DNA from: Lingula anatina
Taxonomy: Eukaryota > Brachiopoda > Lingulata > Lingulida > Lingulidae
Reading direction: 5' to 3'
DNA length: 64,000 nucleotides
Assembly (NCBI RefSeq): GCF_001039355.2
Contig: NW_019775547.1
Location: 391,726 to 455,725 of the forward strand
This document shows positions 11,801 through 22,350 of the stretch, piece by piece. The translations under genes and the position numbers were made by a program. A model generated the notes under the pieces. It was not told where the DNA came from and made no database searches. It saw only the letters and a program-made list of their open reading frames with translations. Position 1 is the first letter of the stretch. Each line of letters starts with the position of its first letter.

Positions 11801-12559
11801 TTTATTGTGGCCCGCCGACATATTCAGCTGAAATACTAAAAAGTGCATAAGTTCAAAACTAGCAAGTGACTTATCTACCTGTACCAGTTGTTCTACAGTA
11901 CATCCAGTAGTGATGTTAGCGTTAAATATCGAGACACATTACATATGCTAGCTACTACAAATCAAAAACCTTTGATACAAAAAAATATCTTTGACTTTAT
12001 CAACAAATTACTTCCATTTTTATGTGTCAATTTGTATACCAAATTATGTTATATTCATCATATTTGTTTTATATTTAAAAATAAATGATGATATACAGTC
12101 AAGACAAAGCTTTGGCTAAAAAAATATCAGACATTCTAATTTTAAACATAATCAGTGGCCTACTACTGGTGGTTAGGTAATACATTTTAACAATGTCATG
12201 AATGGTCTAACACTTAAGACTTATTTAAAGTGCAAAATACATATGATCCATACATGTGAGTTTAGAAGTTCTAACAGGAACAATACAATGGAGGATGTCA
12301 ATCGTCACATTATCGTGGCTGCCAAGCTTGGCAGCGGGTCTTAAATGTCGGTAAATGGTATAAGTAGATCTAGCATTCTTAGAGTACAGTGCCAGTTGGA
12401 ATGGATGAAAAAGGGAAAAAGTATAACAAAAGTTAATTGAACAACTTTTTTACCTGTGAAATTCAATCGTGTTTTCGTATATTCATCTTCAAAATACTTT
12501 TTCTCTGCAAATATTGCGTTTCGCAGAACGCGCTCTGCTACGTCATCAAGATAAGCCAA
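1046..12559 (-). CDS. SLC4A11-like transporter (SLC4 family), 5' portion, C-terminus off the left edge
   Basis: Coding exons in order (minus strand): 12559-12454, 11835-11591, 11088-10890, 9078-8994, 7606-7489, 4267-4061, 3871-3793, 2836-2714, 2143-2030, 1526-1394, 1119-1046, about 494 aa so far, with every junction in phase. Exons 3-6 resemble the cytoplasmic domain of SLC4A11 (segments such as AHVLLDVHESRLDDI, VHCLSKTIQG, EVKFVIYVLA, ATIFADLRFRQEL). From 2836 leftward come the first membrane spans: ISKCLSSTIFLYFSCLLPTI, AGMVFSLFGGQP, GLFNALFLILYAVFD and STEEITAVFVSAAFIFDAGK, in the same order as SLC4A11. The family sits in the plasma membrane and moves H+/OH-, ammonia or borate-linked ions; the substrate here is not shown. 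The rest of the transport domain is not in the window. The first exon is less certain: it joins in frame only through acceptor 11836, and Met codon 11822-11820 in exon 2 is an alternative start. The introns carry several MITEs. Confidence 0.88.
2942..3498. mobile_element. Palindromic MITE with TAA target duplication (copy 1 of 2)
   Basis: A 557-bp foldback element flanked by TAA (2939-2941 and 3499-3501). The arms run inward from CGCATTCTCAACGAATT and remain inverted copies for about 160 bp on each side, enclosing a ~230-bp centre. A 3-bp TAA/TTA duplication is typical of the PIF/Harbinger superfamily, so I infer that origin. It sits in the intron of the SLC4A11-like gene between exons 2836-2714 and 3871-3793. 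A sister copy with the same ends and duplication lies at 15448-15993. Confidence 0.85.
3091..3261 (-). other. 56-codon ORF in the centre of the palindromic MITE
   Basis: An open frame starts at 3261 ([20 protein letters not shown]...) and stops at 3093-3091. It is rich in Lys/Arg and fills the unpaired centre of the element. In the sister copy at 15.45 kb the same frame starts identically but stops after 17 codons. Such a basic start could be the first exon of a Harbinger-type transposase, or a captured host fragment. I cannot tell which, and there is no evidence of expression. Confidence 0.4.
5416..5791. repeat. Cluster of short hairpins, possible retroelement end
   Basis: Several short stems follow one another. 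TGAGGT/ACCTCA with loop GTCTC is at 5416-5432. AGGTTGTACG/CGTACAACCT with loop GGAAA is at 5487-5511, a perfect 10-bp stem. CAAAGG/CCTTTG is at 5670-5688. TCTGC/GCAGA is at 5697-5710, GCAC/GTGC at 5719-5730, ACAAAGG/CCTTTGT at 5748-5768 and ATCTGC/GCAGAT at 5777-5791. Several loops share the string GTCTC or GTCTT. Such density is far above what neighbouring DNA shows. With the hammerhead-like fold inside it (5528-5586), I infer the terminal region of a Penelope-like or retrozyme-type element, unproven. Confidence 0.5.
5528..5586 (-). ncRNA. Hammerhead-ribozyme-like motif (type I, minimal stem III)
   Basis: Reading the minus strand from 5586: outer stem I GGACT pairs with AGTCC (5532-5528). 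There is an internal loop (C opposite ACC), then inner stem I TGCAG pairs with CTGCA. The core CTGATGA is at 5575-5569. Stem II is GGTCA/TGACC with loop CTTAT. Then GAAA (5552-5549) is followed by a two-pair A-T stem III with loop GCAC and a possible cleavage point after TTT. Departures from the consensus are one extra A between CTGATGA and stem II and a U at the cleavage position. Short stem III is known for hammerheads of Penelope-like elements and animal retrozymes; activity here is untested. Confidence 0.5.
5870..6060. repeat. GC-rich block within AT-rich intron, probably dispersed repeat
   Basis: A block rich in G runs then C runs (GGGGGGTAGAGGG, ATGCCCCCC, GGTCCTCCCCC) stands out against the AT-rich surroundings. 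Such blocks recur as dispersed repeats in aquatic invertebrate genomes (recalled, not checked). Short ORFs cross it on both strands, with no recognisable protein. The sequence 6060-7488 is intronic; I see no exon in it. Confidence 0.3.
8769..8812. repeat. (AAAT)n microsatellite
   Basis: About eleven AAAT/TAAA units in the intron between exons 7606-7489 and 9078-8994 of the SLC4A11-like gene. Confidence 0.9.
9243..10687. mobile_element. TTAA-type MITE split by a nested foldback element
   Basis: The left end reads TTAAAGTCATAATAACTCTTC with the family's internal text (TTTTGGCCAAAAA, TTCCTGGAGTAAA), and the right end reads AAAGAGTTATTATTGCTTTGA. These are diverged ends of the same ~340-bp family found intact at 11143-11482. 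The family-specific sequence on the right resumes near 10555, so the copy has been split by more than 1 kb of other DNA, including the palindrome at 9502-10333. The piece at about 10345-10555 is CpG-richer than its surroundings and unassigned. Confidence 0.65.
9502..10333. mobile_element. Large foldback element nested in an older MITE
   Basis: The outer ends AGCACTCCTATTGACG (9502-9517) and CGTCAATAGGAGTGCT (10318-10333) are exact inverted copies. The inverted similarity continues for about 300 bp on each side (for example GGTTGCCGAA against TTCGGCAACC), leaving a centre of about 200 bp. Open frames in it (9469-9907 region) are by-products of the palindrome; I recognise no transposase. The arms differ at scattered sites, so it is not a recent perfect hairpin. 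Confidence 0.75.
11143..11482. mobile_element. ~340-bp MITE with AGGGATAATAACTCTTCG ends at TTAA
   Basis: The most intact copy of the family: TTAA (11139-11142), then AGGGATAATAACTCTTCG, and at the other end CGAAGAGTTATTATCCCT followed by TTAA (11483-11486). Flanking TTAA on both sides is the hallmark of piggyBac-type insertion, so a piggyBac-derived MITE is my inference. It lies between exons 3 and 2 of the SLC4A11-like gene. Other copies are at 9243-10687 (split), 19132-19474, 30396-30741 (inverted) and 33820-34059 (deleted inside). Confidence 0.8.
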
Positions 12560-12828
12560 TCGAAAACAGTCATGTTGTTACCTTATAAATGATGGGTATC
12601 GTAGAGAGTAATTCTTATTTACATACAAAGGTGGTCAAAATATACTCAAAATTTAATGATGCGTAACTTTCACTATATCACTTACATCTTGAAAAAAGTT
12701 TCTTGAGGGGGGCGACAGCTATAGCAAAGAAGTAAAAAAGAGTTACGCATGCGCATTATGTTCAAAATAAATCTCGCCATTTTAAGCAAAATGATTTATA
12801 GTATTAGTAGTGTAACTTGCATCTCATA
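12560..12828. promoter_or_regulatory. Probable bidirectional promoter of SLC4A11-like gene and FCHO
   Basis: Only 269 bp separate the proposed start codons of the two head-to-head genes. ACGCATGCGCATT at 12745-12757 resembles the NRF-1 core (GCGCATGCGC), a common element in bidirectional housekeeping promoters. No TATA box at a convincing place was seen. The leftward start depends on the less certain first exon of the SLC4A11-like gene. Confidence 0.5.
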
Positions 12829-15800
12829 ATGCCGTCGTTTGAAGACAATTTTTGGGTAAGTGAAATGCGATTGTTGTACTATTTGAATATCACATACATT
12901 CATTGACCTTTTGTTTTTAACTACAGTTTCAACAAATACAGACGCCTTGCTGTGCACCTAACATTTTTTTGGCTCTGACAATCGGATTTGACACCCACCT
13001 GCTACACTATATTAGATACCACCAAAAGTGTCACAAATAGTTCATGTCAAACCACTTAATTATTTTTTTCTCGAGAATATTGGTCTTGTTCTTACGCCCC
13101 ACATCTTCCATTGTTTTATTTTAAGTGAAGGAGTCTCGGGTGGCAAGATGTTTCTAGAGCCTGTTGAGTGTAAAAAGTTAAAAACAGTAGACAAGATTGA
13201 AAATGTCCATCTTATTACTCTCCTTTTATTTATAAGTTGAGGGATGGATGGAATTATTTATACAGATTTGGTAATTATTAAGTAGAATACAAAATTTTGT
13301 CCAATGTCTTAAAATGTCTGACCATAGATCCTGTTTGATTAAAATACAATATTTCCGGCCAATTTTACAGCTGTATCATTTTATGCTTTAATAGGTTGAA
13401 AAAATTGTTCATTTTTAGTTAATCAGGAGGTTGAAACGTACATATATGTGAGCCTAAGTGGACATATTAGCTGGAGAGACAAGTGACCTTTGCATACAAT
13501 ACTAGTACTTAGCCTCTAGGAGTCCTTATCCATTATGTATTGAGAAAAACTGAGAGTAAATTTTTTAACGTTTGTGTGTGTGTGTCTATGTGTTAAAAAC
13601 TTCCAGAATGGCTTGATAGAACAATAGCAATTATATACCTCTTTTTAGACTATCTTTACTCAGATATAATTTTAGACAAAGCATAGGATATGGTATATCA
13701 CATTACATAATGCATCTGTAGCTTTTGCGTGTGTATGTTGTCATTAGCACTGAGCACTATATGTCATAAAGATGATAAAATGAAAATTGTATAATTAACT
13801 AGAAAAGCACTCAGAGAGTGCAGACCTCCGCCAAGGCAGCTCAGTTCCCCCTATCATACTATCTCGAATTTCTTTATTTGTTTGAGGAGACAATAATACT
13901 TCTCAGCAACAATACTTCCCATTAAAGCATTTTATTTCGTTTCTTCAAATCATAATGAAATCAGTCATCATAACGAAAAATAGAATATATATAAAGAATC
14001 CTTTAAAAAAATCCTGGATCCAGACAGTGATCCAAATCACCACCAAAAACTAATCACTTCTAAGTTAACCCATTTCTGACCCACCCTGAAAATTCCATCG
14101 AAATTCATCCCTAACTTTCTGAGTTATGTTGATGACAAAAGACAGACAGACAAACAAACAGGGGTGAAAACATAACCTCCTTGGCAGAGGTAATTATTCT
14201 TAAACTTACAAAAATGATTCATAGAACTAGTTTAAGAGTTGTTAAGGTAACACTTAAAAGTGCTAAAAATTGAAAAATATACTTAATTTCTCTAACAGCT
14301 GCAAAATCCTTGAATTGTTATTTGTAAGTTTCACTAGCTGTCTATACGTATTATGTAGGTAAAAGATAAGTTGTGATTTTGAACCTTAGATTATTGGTTT
14401 AATGGAAAAGGCAGGTGTACCTTAGGGTGCTTTCGCAGAGATTTAGATCGATCTAAAGATTAAGATTTAGATCGACCTAACTCCCTGGGGGTTCATGCTA
14501 AATTGCAGTCAGCCGAGCGGGCACCATAGTTAATTACCCCCTTACAGCTTTTAGTAGGCGGGACAGACGCTTAAGCCGGCCAAGCTGACAGTAATCTAGT
14601 GAGACTCCCCACAGGGATAGATCGATCTAAAAATCTATGGAAATGGTGTGTAACACTACCATTTCTAACAAGTGAGGGCCATGATCATATGATGAAAACA
14701 TTGCTTAATGGATTCATGGTTCATTTGATTTGAGACATTCTTAGAGTGCATTCAGAACAGATGATCCATGGACTTAGTGATTAATGGACTAAATAAGGCC
14801 GATCCAACTTAAAAGCAAGTCGCTTAACCCCCTGATGATTCTATGAAAAACAGCAAGGAAAGAAATGGCACTCCCACAGTGTGGAGTGAACAATTTAGCC
14901 GTAGAATATGTTTTGCGATCGTGTAAGCATGGCCCTCCATCTTTTTAAACTTGTTGGAGGAATACGTGTTTTAACAAATACAAGTATATACATTTTACAA
15001 TATGGGAGACTTATGTTGTGGGTATAGGGTTTCCTTAGGGCAAGCAGTCACATCACACTCAGGTACACATACACAAAACAGAAAGGTGAACACAATACTT
15101 ATAGTGGCTGACAGAGAAATATGCATGGACATTATTGCTCATACCTATGGCATATACCTACCCTCTTCACAAAGATAATTTGCTGAATTATTATTCAGGT
15201 ATCAAAGATATGTGGATTGACTCAGCTCTATGGGGCTCTTGCTAAATGCAAAGAGCTTAACCGAATGACATGAGTCTAAACAATTGGTAGGGATGTGGGT
15301 ATGTGTTATGTTATAATGTACAACAATGAACAAAATTCATTTATATTTTTAGAGAAAAGTAGGATGAATCATTATCTCTAAAGTAATGTCTTTAATCACA
15401 TATACTGTGCAAGGTGTCACTGTATTTAATTCAATCAAGTAGTTTAAGAGCGCATTCTCAACGAATTAAGCCAGGCTTTACAAAGCCGGTGACCTAAAAA
15501 TGGCGGACGTACATGAAAGAAAAACCGCCTAATCTTTTAATAGTCTCTCCGCCTCTCACACGCCTCCCCACACGTCGTCCCTGCGGGGTACAGTAATTAA
15601 ATCTCGGCTCCGAACATTAATATTTCCGTGAATATCTCTGGTGATATTATCTCCTTAGATAGTCGATTCATTGCTGCTCTACGGGCAAAATTATTCCTTT
15701 TTCGTCTCTGTTTTCAAAGAGAATAGAACAGAAGAGCTTTTTTCCTTCGATCGCCTTCAGCCGCCATGCCTTCTTCACCACGAGTTTAACTGATGAGCAT

Positions 15801-16324
15801 GAGCACTTAATATTTCTCAGGTAGCTTCCGCATGGCGAACGGAGCCGAGATTTAATTACTGTACCCCGCAGGGACGACGTGTGGGGAGGCGGAGAGACTA
15901 TTAAAAGATTAGGCAGTTTTTCTTTCATGTACGTCCGCCATTTTTAGGTCACCGGCTTTGTAAAGCCTGGCTTAATTCGTTGAGAATGCGCTCTAAGTAT
16001 AGTAAGATTTTTACCATTTAATCAAGGAGAAGAAATGTGTAAACTATTGCCTTGTTTTTTCTTTGGGAAAAACGAGGTACAGTAAGTAGTGACATGTTTA
16101 ATTACAGCTATCGAATAGAAGTCTAAATAGTTGAAATTGTGTTTTATATGGTCATGTTGGGGGGAGGATGTTAATAGTTATGATTATCCATTCTTACCCC
16201 CTCCTTCCCCATGGTTTTTAACTTTTTTTTTGTTGTGAATAATTTTATCTGTATGAACTGGTATTAGGGTATTACAGTTAAATGAAGGATTCAATATGGA
16301 AATACATAAATAATACAATGTGCA

Positions 16325-16382
<58 letters not shown>

Positions 16383-19300
16383 TTGTTGGTATTGTAATAA
16401 TTTCTACTGTAAAGAGTAGATGTATCTCTTTTTTTTTGCATAATTTTTAAAATATAGGAAAATCTAGATAAGATAGATATGGTTTCACTCCTGTTTGTCT
16501 ACTTGTACATTTTCTGCCCTGAAATAAGTACTTAATTTTGCTCACTTCTTAATTTCACACATATCTCAGTATGGCAGTCATACCTCTCCAACTGACCATT
16601 TAATTTTGATTTGGCAGATGTACATAACATTTAACTGCATTATTTTCATGTTTCAGACTTTTTAAAGTTCATAAAATGTTTATTTTTTTCATTAGTTGGT
16701 CATTTTTAAGTCATCATTGTATGGTATAACTAATTCATAAGGTCAGCTTGTGCTGATACATGGTTGGATAAGCAGCTGTTGTTTGAAATGAATTTCAGTT
16801 TGTTTGCATACTGTTGTATACCCTGATAAATTATAAACTGCGAAATTTATAACCTTTACAGTGATTCATTTATAGTATTTTCTTGTTAGTAAAAGGGCCT
16901 GATTTGAGGATCTAGATGTCAGTGAAAGGCAATAGAAAAGCCATGGCATGGCATGGCAGTTTTTAGCAACCTACAAATACCCATTTCCAATTTTTAAATA
17001 TCAAAAATCAGAAAATCTCAAACAGCACAGGAAAGGCAAATCGTTTTTTTTTATTTAAAGAAAAACAGACCATTCCTTTACTAGTTTCTGTGCTTTCTTT
17101 CAGTGGGGGTTTACTGAAAGCGCTCTTAAGTATTTGATTGAAATTCCAGGGGGAAAAGAACAATGGGTTTGATGTACTCTACCAGAACATGAAACATGGT
17201 GCTACATCCAGCAAGGAATTGGTGGAATTTTTGAGGGAAAGGTTTGTATGATTTGAATTCAATAATGATAAAAAATTCTCATGAAACGCATTATTATAGT
17301 ACATGAAATTTTCTGACAAAAATTTTGAAAATATGTATACCATGCCATATTTGTATGATTTTATTTGAATATACAAACTACATTTGCATGATTCAATATT
17401 CTATAGTAACTTACAAAGGAATTTTATTCTAAAGCTGATACCATGATGATATAAGTGCTCAGCAGGGCCAAGTGCTTTTACTCAACATCTGTTATCAGCA
17501 ATATTGACTGGAAGATAATATAATTATCGTTATTCTGTAGAATAGAAATCAAATTGCCTGGGTCAAGTAGTGTGCTGTGTTTCTCATGCACCAGCCTGTA
17601 CTTAAGGAGGTGATAAACTTACCAACTTGGTCTCCATGTGGATTGCATTTATAAGTGCTACTGAATACTTGTCCACAAAATAAAAAATGAAATGAAACAG
17701 TAGGCGGTTAAGGTTTCACCTGAACTTGCAATCGGTATGATGGACATTAGTCGCACATTTAACAATAAATAGTAAAATTTAAATGAGAAGTTCAGCAGGT
17801 AACTCAACATAGAAGCATTTAAAAGACAATTTGTACCAGATTATATTTAAGTAATGTTTCTTTTTTTCTCTCACTCATTTTTTTTGTATGTATATTTTGT
17901 AATGATACCTTTAGTTAGTATGTTTTATATCAGTGTAAGAGTCAGTGTGGACTGCTGTTGTGTAAAGTTATTTTCCTCCTACTTATATGAAAGTCATACT
18001 ACATGTATTGTCTATAAGCTTCTGTGTATTTTGTGTGTTGAATCAAAAATAATGTATGACAATTTTCAAACAATGGTTACTGTATGATTTTTTTGTTGTC
18101 ATTTTTGGTTTGATGCATGAGGAAAATACTTCAATCACAATGTCCAATACATGTTATTTACTTCAGTTGACAAAGAGTAGTGTTTGTGGAAACATTGAAC
18201 AAGATAAAAAGTCACAAAAGCATTTGGTCTTCAATGTGTCTTATGCCTCTGATAGAGTCGAATGCACGTGCCAATATAGGTTATGAAGCGTGATAACTTG
18301 AAACACTATATTAGTTTGGTAATAAACCCATTGTATCTTATAATTTTGTCATATCACAAACAGTCAATTAATTTTTTTTTCATTTTTCTGACTTCATTAG
18401 TCTTCATCACTTGTTCTCCAGATGAATTTAAAGCAATGCCTTACACAAAAGCTGCAACAATTGTTTTCCCTGTTTCTTTGCTGTGCAAAATCTCAACTGG
18501 AGATTTAAGCAGTAAATTTCAGGGGTAAAGTGTATTTAATACTTGTTTGAAGGATTTAATTTAATCAATATAAGATTTATTTGAAAATATTTGTAAATAA
18601 TTGTCATGATAATATAAAACAACCCTTCAAACATGTAGCTAGGGTCAATTAGCATTTTCTCAAGATTGTGTGTATACAAAGTTACCAGTGACGTGGGTAT
18701 GAAATATTAATTTGTTGCATATGATAATTACAGTTGCACTATTGAAGAAACGTACTCCAAAGCTTTGGGAAAGCTAGCAAATAAAGCAGGCAATTTTAGT
18801 GCTGTAGGGTAAGTATTTACATCCTTGCACATTACATATGAATAGTTATATTATTTGAGGAACACATTTTTTAATCCAGACAACCTATAATGGGTCAGAA
18901 TGCTCAGAATTGATGTTGCTACTTATGTATTTTCAGCAGTCAAACTAAGTGCATTGGCAGTTCATAAATGAATTAATAATTTATTAAGTACTTGTTGCTG
19001 TGATGTCATTGTTGAATTTGACCTTTGATATAATTTAATATCTAATGACTTCATCGTGTTTGAAAAGCATGCAAGAGAAGGAATGTACTATGAAGTCAGA
19101 CAATCCCTCTTGCTCTCTTTTTTAGAAAGACTTAAAACATAACAATTGTTCATTTTGGCCAAAAAATGAATTTTGCTGGGGTAAACGACAATTTTCTGAT
19201 ACTTATCAATGGTTAATAAATCCATTTCTACTGTAGTACATTCAAAGTTAGTGTTTTTTTTTTTCTAAAAAGAGATATATAATCTCTTAAGAGATTATTA

Positions 19301-20397
19301 CAGACTTTAGCCATATGTGGAGGTCACGAGGTCCGATGAAAAGCACATATTTCAGAATAATTACTTTATCTACTGTTTTTGTTTTTTAGAATATATTATA
19401 TTTCTATGAGTTGTTAACAATGTATTGATTGTGATATATATATATATATCATATGAAGAGTTTTTATCCCTTAAATATATACGATATGTCACTTTGAGTA
19501 TTTCCTCCAGTTCATTTATATGGAGAAGACATCATCTTAAATTCATTTTATCTAACAGGAAACAGCCATATCCTTCTCTGCTTGTATTATTACAGTTCTA
19601 CTATGTTCAGTAATGTAATTTCTACTTCAGAACCTTTTCTCCCTTCTGGCAAGCTTTAAAGACTTTAGCAGAAAAACTATCCATCCTGCATGCAGAACTC
19701 GTTCATCAGTGGCAAGATTTGATCAAAGAAGTTCAGAAATACACAGACACACTCAATAAAAAGCACAAGCAAGTATGTTGCATCCTGCTCAATTTATATT
19801 GAATCAACAGTTTTTTTTTTTTTTTTTTTTTTTGAAGTCTTTAATTTTCCCAATCCCTTTCTATATAACCAAGCTTGTATCTGATAGACATGTTACATCC
19901 TTCTTAAGTAACTGAATTGTGACCTTTGCTTTTAAAACTGTTTATTTACTTGGAATTTACATGCAAGGAATTTTTTTTTAAAGAAATGGGAACCATCTTA
20001 ATTCCTTTAATCTTTGAACATTTTTTTTTGTTTTGCTTTAAATAGTCCATTTCCCTTTCATTCATTTTAATTCCAGGTTAAAGAAAGTGAAGCTGCCACA
20101 TCAGAGGTTGTTCAGGCAATACAACAGACGATTGTAGCTTTGCATAAGGTAGGTATTGTCTCTTTTTTTAAACTAAGTTTAACTATGGGGATATGTATTG
20201 TTAAAAAATTCTTAAACCAATCTTAAGATCATTTTAATGGATATGATGATGCTGGTGAAATGAAAGGTTATGTATGCAAAAAAATTTTGTTGAAGCTTGT
20301 AGTAATTCTGAAACCAGTAATTTTATGCTCTCAAACATCTTTTTAATTTTTTCTATCATCTATTAAAATCTAGGTACTTGAATTAGTTGTAAAATAT

Positions 20398-20482
<85 letters not shown>

Positions 20483-22319
20483 TAGTGACAGGCCCAGCTA
20501 AGCATGTGCATAAACATTCGTTTGGATGTAATATGCAATACAGCTGTTGTTATATTTAGACAATTATTTTATTGACTTTCAGTCCAAAGAAACATACCAA
20601 GCAAGGTGTTTAGATTATGAAAAATTAAAGCGAGAAAATGCTGCTCAAAAGGATATTGAGAAGGTAAACAGAAAGTTTAGCTTGCCTATTCTACAGTGAC
20701 TCAAGTAAACAACTCTGTATTAATATTTGGTGTACATGGGGTTCATTAATGCTTGAAGGGTTTTATGTCTGCATCACTTTTGCTGGGATTATATTTCCAA
20801 ATGCAAGAAAATACATGTTCTTGTTTTTTTTTTTTTATTCCAGGCAGAAGTCAAATTTAAGAAAGCTAGTAAGTAATTTGTTTATTTCGTTTATTGACAC
20901 CAGAACATTTTATCAGTCTATTATTTAAAGGATTTAGGACATTGTAGGATATATTAAGCTAACATGCTGTATTGGTAGAGGGCTTGCTTCCTTTTGCATT
21001 TAAATACAACTTTGATTTTTCCTTTTCTTTGTTACAGGTGAAGACTATAGAAGTTTTGTAGAGAAGTATGCCAATATAAGAAATGATTTTGAAAGCAAAA
21101 TGACAGATTCTTGTCGGGTAAGTTTACAATGTACATTTTTAGTTTTAATTTTATTTTCAGCTTAAGTCTTTAGAGTTGTTGTCTCAGTATCTTAATATTT
21201 GATTTAATGTACCATTATGATCTGAAGTTTTTGTTTCCTATTAATAGCGATATGATAGACAAAAGAAATAGTTATTGTTCTTGTGAGTAAAGGGCTTAAT
21301 CTTTGAATGTCATATTTTTCTTATTAATTAATTATATTTTTTTACAGAATTTTCAAGAAATAGAAGTAGAATATTTATCAAAAATGAAAGATTTCATAGA
21401 CAGTTATGCAAGGGCCCTTGGAGATCAGCATGTGAAAAAAGGGGAGGTAATTACTAGACACGAAATATCATTTTGCATGAAGTAATTTGCAGATACTGAA
21501 CATCAACAATTATTAAGCTGTAAAAAAGAAGGTTATGTTCAAATCTAAGTATGTTTAAATATTAAATATTGTAGCCATTTAATGTGTGTTTTGTCTGTAG
21601 GTTCAAGAAGAATTTCGAAATAGCTGTTGTGATTTGGCAGTGGAGAAATTATTAGAGACTTTTATTGAGGGTAAAAGTACAGGTCAAGAAAAGCCAGGTA
21701 GGGAGAGATTCCTTTTATTCAAAAGTGAATAAAAGAAAAAAATGCTTGTTCTCTTAAACTAATTCACAAAATTTTAAAATGTTTTGGTATTTCATGAGCT
21801 TTGCATGTCACTACAGGGGCTATTTTTTCTATAATATGCTTTTGTTGAATACTATTCCTGGGTCTTGCTAACATTATGTTAATCTAAATAGTTCATAAAA
21901 TTGGCATGAGCCTAGTTTATGGTTTCCTTAATACTGAAATCTGTCTGTCTTCTGGTAAAAGCTATCATCATCTGGGATGAAGAAGCAGGTATAAGATGTT
22001 GTAAAACAGGGTTTTCTTTTTTGTTAGTAATTACTCAGCTTCCAAAATAGAAAATTGGATAGAAGTTCATTGTTTGTGTTTTTGCATGTTAAAAAGTCAG
22101 ACCTATTTTACCTTTACTTTTTTTACCGTCATTTACTCTCTATTTATTCATTTGGTAGAAGTAAGAGACATTTTTGTCTTCTGTACTGTAAAAGTTTTAA
22201 TGTTGTATCTTTGCTTGATAAAGTACATCTTACTCACCATTATGTATGTGTTAGATTAATCAGATCATTCGAGTCATGAAAAATATTTGATATTGTTTGT
22301 GATATTCATGGTGAAAGCG

Positions 22320-22350
<31 letters not shown>

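Noticed and set aside
15668-15928. 86-aa minus-strand ORF
   Set aside because: It reads across both the centre and an arm of the palindromic MITE in a different frame from the conserved small ORF; an artefact of the repeat.
16184-16441. Minus-strand ORF with a long poly-Lys stretch
   Set aside because: It is the translation of the poly-T tract.
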